Assembly (NCBI RefSeq): GCF_022385335.1
Contig: NZ_CP092431.1
Location: 1,364,001 to 1,428,000 of the forward strand
Length of the DNA stretch: 64,000 nucleotides
Source: Streptomyces deccanensis
GTDB lineage: Bacteria > Actinomycetota > Actinomycetes > Streptomycetales > Streptomycetaceae
Reading direction: 5' to 3'
The notes below the pieces were generated by a model. That model made no database searches, was not told the origin of the DNA, and saw only the letters and a program-made list of their open reading frames with translations. Below are positions 58,170 through 64,000 of the stretch, in pieces; position 1 is the stretch's first letter; every line of letters starts with the position of its first letter. A program made the translations under genes and the position numbers.

Positions 58170-60026
58170 ATGCAGATTCAAGACCTTCCGTATGCAGACC
58201 CGGGCGTGCCGGACGCACGCTCGGGCCCCCGATTCCTGTGGTGGCTCGGCCGGAATCAGCTGGGCGGACAGGTCAAGGCACTGGCGTGGGGGCTGTTGCA
58301 CTTCACCTCCGTGGCCGGGCTGCCGTTCTGTGTCGGCTTCGCCATCCAGGCCGTGGTCGACCGCTCCGGCTCCCGACTCGCCCTCGCGGGCGTGATGCTG
58401 GTGGTGTGCGGGTTCACCATCGCGCTGGGCGACACCTTCCTGCACCGGTCGGCGGTCACCAACTGGATCACGGCCGCCGCCCGCGTCCAGCAGTTGCTGG
58501 CCCGCAAGACGGCCCAGCTCGGCTCCGCGCTGACCCGCCGGGTCGCGGCGGGAGAGGTGGTCGCGGTCTCCACCGGCGACGTCGAGAAGATCGGCTGGTT
58601 CGTCGAGGCAGTCTCCCGCTTCACCGCCGCCGCCCTCACCGTCGTGCTGGTCTGCGTCGGCCTGGTCGTGTACCAGCCCGCCCTGGGCATCGTCGTCGCC
58701 ATCGGGGTCCCCGTCCTCGCCCTGGCCGTGCTTCCGCTGCTGCCCCGCGCGACCCGCCGCGCCGACTTCCAGCGCGAGAAGGCGGGCCGCGCCACCGAGC
58801 TGGCCTCCGACACCGTCGCGGGCCTGCGCGTGCTGCGCGGCATCGGCGGCGAGGAGCTCTTCCTGGACCGCTACCGCCGCGCCTCCCAGGAGGTCCGGCA
58901 CGCGGCCGTCCGCAGCGCCCGTATGTGGGCCCTCATCTCCGGTATCCAGGTGCTGCTGCCGGGTCTGCTGATGATCGCCGTCGTCTGGCACGGCGTGGGT
59001 CTCGCCCGCGAGGGCCGCATCACGGTCGGCGAACTGGTCACCGTGTACAGCGCGGTCATGCTGCTGACGTACCCGCTCAGGCACTTCGAGGAGATCGCGA
59101 TGGCGTACTCCTTCTCCCGTCCGTCCGCCAAGCGGGCCGCGCGGGTGCTGTCGCTGGAGCGGGCCACGAACACCGACGGGTCCCGAGAGGCCGCCGTGCC
59201 CACCGGAGACCTGTACGACCCGGCCACCGGACTGCTGGCCCCCTCCGGGTGTCTCACGGCCGTGGTGTGCGGGGACCCCGACGCGGCCGGACGACTGGCG
59301 GAACGGCTGGGCGGCCACGCCCCCGAGGAGGGCACCTCCGTCCTCCTCGACGGTGTACCGCTCGACGAACTCCCCCTCGACTCCGCCCGCACGGCCGTCC
59401 TCGTCCAGGACAAGGACCCGGTGCTGCTCTCCGGCACCCTGCGTGAACTTCTCGACGTCCCCGCCTCGGGCCAGGTCGGCCCCGAGGAGGCGCTGACCGC
59501 CGCCCAGTGCGGTGACGTCCTGGAAGCACTGGTGCAGGGTTCGCTGGACGCCGCGGACCCGATGGACGCGCGGATCACCGAGCGGGGACGGTCCCTGTCC
59601 GGCGGCCAGCGCCAGCGACTCGCCCTGGCCCGCTCCCTGATCACGGACCCGAACGTGCTGGTCCTCGACGAGCCGACCTCCGCCGTCGACTCGCACACCG
59701 AGGCCCGGGTCGCCGACGGCATCCGCTCCCTGCGGGCGGGCAGCACAACGGTCGTGTTCACCTCCTCACCCCTCCTGCTCGACCTCGCCGACCGCGTCGT
59801 CCTCGTCCATGACGGCGAGGTCGTGGCGGTCGGGCTGCACCGCGACCTGGTCCGCAGGGAGCCCCGGTACCGGGCCGTCGTCACCCGCGAGACCGACGAG
59901 GAGACCGACGACAAGGTCGGCGAGAAGGCAAGCGAGAACGCCGCCTTCGCGAGTCGGCCGCAGGACCGCAGGACCCCTCTCAACGATGTGCTGGACGAAC
60001 TGGAAGAGATCGAGGAGACCGCATGA
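58170..60026 (+). CDS. ABC exporter subunit 1 with degenerate Walker A (heterodimeric type)
   Basis: This is a 618-aa half-transporter with six helices in about 30-320 and an ATPase domain. Walker A is degenerate: VCGDPDAAGRL lacks the Lys and Ser/Thr of GxxGxGKS/T. The signature LSGGQRQRLALAR and Walker B LVLDEPTSAVD are intact, but the switch His is replaced (TSSPLLL). It therefore cannot hydrolyse ATP alone. It overlaps the start of its partner gene (ATGA). An acidic tail VLDELEEIEETA closes the chain. A C/T-rich stretch lies upstream. Confidence 0.9.
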   Translation: MQIQDLPYADPGVPDARSGPRFLWWLGRNQLGGQVKALAWGLLHFTSVAGLPFCVGFAIQAVVDRSGSRLALAGVMLVVCGFTIALGDTFLHRSAVTNWITAAARVQQLLARKTAQLGSALTRRVAAGEVVAVSTGDVEKIGWFVEAVSRFTAAALTVVLVCVGLVVYQPALGIVVAIGVPVLALAVLPLLPRATRRADFQREKAGRATELASDTVAGLRVLRGIGGEELFLDRYRRASQEVRHAAVRSARMWALISGIQVLLPGLLMIAVVWHGVGLAREGRITVGELVTVYSAVMLLTYPLRHFEEIAMAYSFSRPSAKRAARVLSLERATNTDGSREAAVPTGDLYDPATGLLAPSGCLTAVVCGDPDAAGRLAERLGGHAPEEGTSVLLDGVPLDELPLDSARTAVLVQDKDPVLLSGTLRELLDVPASGQVGPEEALTAAQCGDVLEALVQGSLDAADPMDARITERGRSLSGGQRQRLALARSLITDPNVLVLDEPTSAVDSHTEARVADGIRSLRAGSTTVVFTSSPLLLDLADRVVLVHDGEVVAVGLHRDLVRREPRYRAVVTRETDEETDDKVGEKASENAAFASRPQDRRTPLNDVLDELEEIEETA

Positions 60027-61804
60027 TCGGCGTGGCGCCCCCGGCCTACGACCCGGCCGCCCCGACGACGGCGAACACCCTGCCCGTCGGCGCCCCCGCG
60101 ACCGTACGTGCCTACGTGGCCGAACTGTTCCGCCGGCACCGCCGGGCGTTCGTCCTGCTCATCACCGTCAACACGGTCGCGGTCGTGGCCTCGATGGCGG
60201 GCCCCTACCTGCTCGGCGCACTCGTCGAACGGGTCTCGGACGGGGCGCGCGAACTCCATCTGGAGGTCACCGCGGCGGTGTTCGTCGTCGCGCTCGTCGT
60301 CCAGGCCGTCTTCGTCCGGGAGGTCCGGCTGCGCGGCGCCATGCTCGGCGAGCGGATGCTGGCCGACCTGCGCGAGGACTTCCTCGTCCGGTCGGTCGGC
60401 CTGCCGCCGGGCGTCCTGGAACGTGCCGGCACGGGTGACCTGCTCTCCCGCATCACCACCGACATCGACCGGCTCGCCAACGCCATGCGCGAGGCCGTGC
60501 CCCAGCTGGCCATCGGCGTGGTGTGGGTGGCCCTGCTCCTCGGCGGCCTCGCCGTGACCGCGCCCCCACTCGCCCTCGCCGTCCTGCTGGCCCTGCCGCT
60601 GCTGGTGGTCGGCTGCCGCTGGTACTTCAAACGCGCCCCCTCCGCCTACCGCTCGGAGTCCGCCGGGTACGCCGCCGTCGCCGCCGTCCTCGCGGAGACG
60701 GTGGACGCCGGCCGCACCGTCGAGGCCCACCGCCTCGGCACCCGCCGCATCGACCTCTCCGACCAGCGGATTCGAGAATGGACCGCCTGGGAGCGGTACA
60801 CGATGTGGCTGCGGTCGGTGCTCTTCCCTGTCCTCAATCTCACCCACACCACGGTCCTCGGCTCCGTCCTGATCATCGGCGGTGTGTTCGTCCTCCAGGA
60901 CTGGATCTCGCTCGGGCAGCTGACCACGGGCGCGCTCATCGCCCAGATGCTCGTCGACCCCATCAACCTGATCCTGCGCTGGTACGACGAACTGCAGGTC
61001 GCCGAGGTGTCGCTGGCCCGTCTGGTCGGGGTGCGGGACATCGAGCCGGACGCGGGCGACCCGGACGTGTCCCCCGAAGGACGCCATGTCCATGCCGACC
61101 AGGTGCGCTTCGGTTACCGCGAAGGTGTCGACGTCCTGCGCAAGGTGTCCCTGGAGGTCGCCCCCGGCACCCGGCTCGCCCTCGTCGGCCCGTCCGGCGC
61201 GGGCAAGTCGACCCTGGGACGACTGCTCGCCGGGATCTACGCGCCCCGCGACGGCCGTATCACCCTCGGTGGCGCCGAGCTGTCCCGGATGCCCGCCGAG
61301 GACGTCCGCTCCCACGTCGCCCTGGTCAACCAGGAGCACCATGTCTTCGTCGGCTCCCTCCGCGACAACCTGCTCCTGGCCCGCACGGGCGCGCAGGACG
61401 CCGAGCTGTGGGCGGCGCTGGGCGCGGTCGACGCCGACGGCTGGGCGCGGGCCCTGGACGAGGGGCTGGACACCGAGGTCGGTTCCGGCGGGTTCACGCT
61501 CACCCCGGCGCAGGCCCAGCAGATCGCGCTGGCCCGGCTGGTCCTCGCCGACCCGCACACCCTGGTCCTGGACGAGGCGACCTCGCTTCTCGACCCACGG
61601 GCGGCCCGCCATCTGGAACGCTCCCTCGCCCGTGTCCTCGACGGCCGCACCGTCGTCGCCATCGCCCACCGCCTGCACACGGCCCACGACGCCGACGTCA
61701 TCGCCGTCGTCGAGAACGGCCGCATCAGCGAGCTGGGCAGCCACGACCAGCTCGTCGCGGCGGACGGCGCGTACGCCGCGCTGTGGAGGTCGTGGCACGG
61801 CTGA
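60023..61804 (+). CDS. ABC exporter subunit 2 with canonical Walker A and degenerate signature
   Basis: This is a 593-aa half-transporter, partner of subunit 1. It has Walker A GPSGAGKST, Walker B LVLDEATSLLD and switch His AIAHRLH, but the signature is FTLTPAQAQQIALAR in place of LSGGQ. It complements the partner exactly: one composite ATP site pairs its Walker A with the LSGGQ of subunit 1, while the other site is dead. This is the pattern of asymmetric heterodimeric exporters such as TmrAB or BmrCD. Substrate unknown. Confidence 0.9.
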   Translation: MIGVAPPAYDPAAPTTANTLPVGAPATVRAYVAELFRRHRRAFVLLITVNTVAVVASMAGPYLLGALVERVSDGARELHLEVTAAVFVVALVVQAVFVREVRLRGAMLGERMLADLREDFLVRSVGLPPGVLERAGTGDLLSRITTDIDRLANAMREAVPQLAIGVVWVALLLGGLAVTAPPLALAVLLALPLLVVGCRWYFKRAPSAYRSESAGYAAVAAVLAETVDAGRTVEAHRLGTRRIDLSDQRIREWTAWERYTMWLRSVLFPVLNLTHTTVLGSVLIIGGVFVLQDWISLGQLTTGALIAQMLVDPINLILRWYDELQVAEVSLARLVGVRDIEPDAGDPDVSPEGRHVHADQVRFGYREGVDVLRKVSLEVAPGTRLALVGPSGAGKSTLGRLLAGIYAPRDGRITLGGAELSRMPAEDVRSHVALVNQEHHVFVGSLRDNLLLARTGAQDAELWAALGAVDADGWARALDEGLDTEVGSGGFTLTPAQAQQIALARLVLADPHTLVLDEATSLLDPRAARHLERSLARVLDGRTVVAIAHRLHTAHDADVIAVVENGRISELGSHDQLVAADGAYAALWRSWHG

Positions 61805-62275
61805 CCGACACGGGGGCACGGCTGACCGGCGCAGGGGCACCGCCGACCGACGCGGGGGCACGGCTGACCGGCGCGGAGGCACCGCCGACCGACGGAGAAC
61901 GCCCGCCACCGATCGAACGGCGGACCGGGCCCGTCCCCCGCACCACCCGTGCACGACGGCCACGGGTGGTGCGGCCGCGCCGACGGAGCCCTGCCACCGG
62001 ACCACGAGGCGCACGGGCCTCGGCGGCCGGGTCCGCACCCGCCCCGCACGCCGGCTCAGAGTCGGCCGTGACGACCGGCGCCGGCCGAGTGCGGCGGCCG
62101 CCGTCGCCCTGCCGTTGCGCGGTGCCGAACGCGAGTGGAAGGCTGGTGGTGGGCACTGATTCGGGGGACACCCGTGAACCGCCCGGTTCGCGGGGTTCGG
62201 GCCGTCGCCCAGCGGTCCGCGCGCCCACCGTCGCCGAACGGTGGCACCGGGCCCGCCCCACCACTGGAGGTACCC
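61805..62275. other. Intergenic region with 42-bp repeats
   Basis: This 471-bp gap holds the tandem repeat described at 61811 and otherwise GC-rich sequence. Long frames cross it on both strands, but none shows a conserved pattern. No terminator could be assigned with confidence. Confidence 0.5.
61811..61894. repeat. Two 42-bp tandem repeats after the ABC exporter
   Basis: Units 61811-61852 and 61853-61894 differ at two positions. Each unit itself contains two related halves (GGGGCACGGCTGACCG- and GGGGCACCGCCGACCG-like). They start 7 bp after the exporter stop codon. There is no spacer diversity. Confidence 0.88.
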
Positions 62276-62746
62276 GTGGACAGAGCCGGCGGATGGGGAG
62301 ACGACGTCTACCAGCCAGACGGATCCGAGATCCAGGACGACGCGGGGCTGCTGGACGCCGAGGACACCCTGGTCGCCGACGGTGTGGCCGACCCCCTCGA
62401 CCGGGGCTGGTCCCCACCGGAGCGGCCATGGGCGGTGGAGCACACCGGTGTGACGGCGGCGGAGCGGCTGCGCGGCGAGACCCTCGAACAGCGGCTCGCC
62501 GAGGAGCTCCCGGACATCGCCTACCCCGACGGGGACGGCATCGGCGACTCCCAGGACACCGACGGCGAGCCGCTGGACAACGAGGTGGGAGACCTTCGCT
62601 CCGGCCGTCTGGTCGCCCCCGACGAGGGCACGCACGAGGACGAGGAGAGCGGGCTGATCGCCACCGACGTGGGGATCGACGGAGCGGCCGCCTCCGCCGA
62701 GGAGGCCGCCATGCACATCGTGGACGAGGACACGCTGCCAAGCTGA
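62276..62746 (+). CDS. DUF5709 domain protein
   Basis: This is a 156-aa acidic protein of the actinomycete DUF5709 family, with WGDDVYQPDGSEIQDDAGLLDAEDTL at the start, ETLEQRLAEELPD in the middle and AEEAAMHIVDED at the end. It is hydrophilic and rich in Asp/Glu, probably largely disordered and cytoplasmic. Function unknown. A GTG start follows GGAGG six bases upstream; the longer frame has no support. Confidence 0.82.
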   Translation: MDRAGGWGDDVYQPDGSEIQDDAGLLDAEDTLVADGVADPLDRGWSPPERPWAVEHTGVTAAERLRGETLEQRLAEELPDIAYPDGDGIGDSQDTDGEPLDNEVGDLRSGRLVAPDEGTHEDEESGLIATDVGIDGAAASAEEAAMHIVDEDTLPS

Positions 62747-62814
62747 CCCCGACGAGAGGTCCGCAGCCGGGCCTGGGCGGCCGGTACGTCGCGGGACGAG
62801 CCCGCGCGGCCCGG

Positions 62815-63609
62815 TCAGATGACGTTCAGCGCCGCCGCCGCGCCCACTCCCCCGAGCACCATGAACACCGGCATCAGCACCCGCAGCTCGACCCAGCTGC
62901 CGGCCCGGAACCGCATCACCTTCGGTGGCCCCACGGGGTACCAACGCTTGCGCCCGATCGGTATCGGCCACAGGATCGGGCACCCCGACACGGTCAGCGA
63001 GTCCCCGATGTCGTGCACCAGCGCGCCGAGCACGATCGGCAGCCCCAGCCACAGGTACTCCTGGCCCGGCTGGGTGAACAGCCAGTCCGCCCCGTTGCCC
63101 GGCTTGTCCAGGACACCCGCGAGGATCCAGGCACTGGTCGCCGCCAGCAGCCACACCAGTACATCGCTGCTGGAACCCCGGGCCGCCCGCCACAACAGGC
63201 CCTCGATGGCCAGGACCAAGTGCACGAAGAGAATGGCCAGCACCGCCCAGCGGCCCCCGGTGATCGCGGCGACGGAGGCACCGGCACCGAGCAACGCCGC
63301 CCACAGCCAGGTGTGCGTGAGCGTGCGGTGTCCCCCCGAGCGACGCGGGTCGCCCTGCTTCTTCGTCGCCTTGTAGACCGCGTACGACAGCTTGTCGACG
63401 ATCTCGCACACCCAGCGCGACAGCGGACCGAAGGAGCGGGAGATCGTGGCCGCCTTGTGGTCCAGGTCCGGGGCGAGTGCGGCGCCCGCGCAGATCAGCG
63501 CACCGACCAGGAGCACCGGCCAGGGCATCGTGTGCCCGGTGGCGGCCGCCGCGGCTCCCACGCCGAGCCAGGCCGCGGCTCCCGACAGTGAGTGTGCTGG
63601 TCCCATCAT
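62815..63609 (-). CDS. Membrane-bound metal-dependent hydrolase (YdjM/DUF457 type)
   Basis: This is a 264-aa membrane protein with about six helices. The metal-site residues are visible as MMGPAHSLSGAA (His), APDLDHKAAT (Asp, His), GGHRTLTHTW (His) and GALVHDIGD (His, Asp), which are conserved in the YdjM family. Members are thought to act on membrane phospholipid-like substrates. The start MMGP at 63609 matches the family; an ATG six codons upstream is possible. Confidence 0.83.
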   Translation of the reverse strand: MMGPAHSLSGAAAWLGVGAAAAATGHTMPWPVLLVGALICAGAALAPDLDHKAATISRSFGPLSRWVCEIVDKLSYAVYKATKKQGDPRRSGGHRTLTHTWLWAALLGAGASVAAITGGRWAVLAILFVHLVLAIEGLLWRAARGSSSDVLVWLLAATSAWILAGVLDKPGNGADWLFTQPGQEYLWLGLPIVLGALVHDIGDSLTVSGCPILWPIPIGRKRWYPVGPPKVMRFRAGSWVELRVLMPVFMVLGGVGAAAALNVI

Positions 63610-63775
63610 GGCCGTGCCCCGTCCCATTCCGTTCGTGCCGCTGTCCAGGCGCCTTGTGCCGCTGTCCAGTTGTCCAGGTGCGCTGACGCTCCGTCGGCGC
63701 CACAGCGTAGCGTTCGCGATCTTCGGTCCGGCAGCCGATTCCCCCCTCGGGTGCCCGGGCAGGCAAGATGGGGGC

Positions 63776-64000
63776 GTGACCCTCATCGATCAGCTGCCGC
63801 GGACCGCCGACCCCGACGCCCTCTACGAAGCCTTCGAGTCGTGGGCCCAGGAACGCGGTCTCACCCTCTATCCGCACCAGGAGGAGGCGCTCATCGAGGT
63901 GGTCTCCGGCGCGAACGTGATCGTGTCGACGCCCACCGGCTCCGGCAAGAGCATGATCGCGGCGGGCGCACACTTCGCGGCGCTCGCCCGTGACGAGGTC
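63776..64000 (+). CDS. DEAD/DEAH-box helicase, N-terminal part (runs off the window)
   Basis: The first 75 codons are present. After GTG the chain reads LIDQLPRTADPDALYEAFESWAQERGLTLYPHQEEALIEV (in parts) and motif I STPTGSGKS. This is the Q-motif/Walker A start of an SF2 helicase, possibly the large actinomycete type with a DUF3516 end. The rest lies beyond 64000. Confidence 0.85.
   Translation, partial: MTLIDQLPRTADPDALYEAFESWAQERGLTLYPHQEEALIEVVSGANVIVSTPTGSGKSMIAAGAHFAALARDEV

Noticed and set aside
61811..61894. Repeats considered as a CRISPR array
   Set aside because: Only two adjacent 42-bp units exist without spacers, and no cas gene is near.
58871..63973. A 1700-codon open frame on the minus strand
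   Set aside because: It runs antisense to the ABC exporter, DUF5709 and part of the hydrolase genes, is compositionally odd (Arg/Gly/Val-rich) and shows no domain pattern. Long empty frames are common in GC-rich DNA.

Overview
The window is a GC-rich chromosomal segment that looks like Streptomyces or a close actinomycete relative. The evidence is the strong third-position G/C bias, many GTG and one TTG start, frequent ATGA stop/start overlaps, DmdR/IdeR-type iron boxes, a Cys-ending leader peptide of the actinomycete sulfur type, and families common in this group (DUF5709, FCD-type GntR regulators, a PNGase A-like secreted protein). No tRNA, rRNA, insertion sequence or CRISPR array was seen.

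Left flank (1-11.3 kb): an iron-siderophore importer (double-length permease, lipoprotein, ATPase) and an FMN flavoprotein gene, each preceded by an iron box. A drug/metabolite exporter, a cytochrome P450 and two consecutive MuiA-like DUF4139 proteins follow.

Core (11.5-44.5 kb): a large catabolic island, read here as a degradation system for para-substituted phenols. It holds a ribose-type ABC importer with an SDR; an NmrA-like reductase; three VAO/4-cresol dehydrogenase-type flavin oxidases; two acyl-CoA-dehydrogenase-fold flavin monooxygenases; a flavin reductase fused to a GntR/FCD regulator; a ten-gene minus-strand operon (MBL hydrolase, two hydroxyacid dehydrogenases, cupin, two CMD proteins, SDR, two zinc alcohol dehydrogenases, GntR regulator); a PcpA/LinE/MhqO-like hydroquinone ring-cleavage dioxygenase with a maleylacetate reductase and an MhqD-like hydrolase; another GntR regulator; and an Nramp metal transporter. 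Nine copies of an 11-bp palindrome-like site, TTGT-ATG-ACNA or close variants, lie only in front of the genes of this island, so the scattered, divergent transcription units look like one regulon. Proposed flow (inference): uptake, side-chain oxidation by the VAO-type enzymes, conversion to a substituted hydroquinone by the two-component monooxygenases, Fe(II)-dependent ring cleavage, ester or acyl hydrolysis, then maleylacetate to 3-oxoadipate. No aldehyde dehydrogenase is present, which favours a methoxy- or alkyl-hydroquinone over plain hydroquinone.

Right edge of the island (44.5-47.6 kb): a fused double IclR regulator of the PcaR/PobR type and a secreted esterase with an IclR-like palindrome upstream of it.

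Right flank (47.7-64 kb): a YjbQ-family protein; a sulfur-type leader peptide ahead of an SsuB-like ATPase that has lost its ABC signature motif and an FAD monooxygenase; a second-type MltG; a MarR/ABC exporter divergent pair; a DctA-like carrier; a secreted PNGase A-like protein; an L,D-transpeptidase; a heterodimeric ABC exporter with complementary degenerate ATP sites; DUF5709; a membrane metal-dependent hydrolase; and the start of a DEAD/DEAH helicase running off the right edge.
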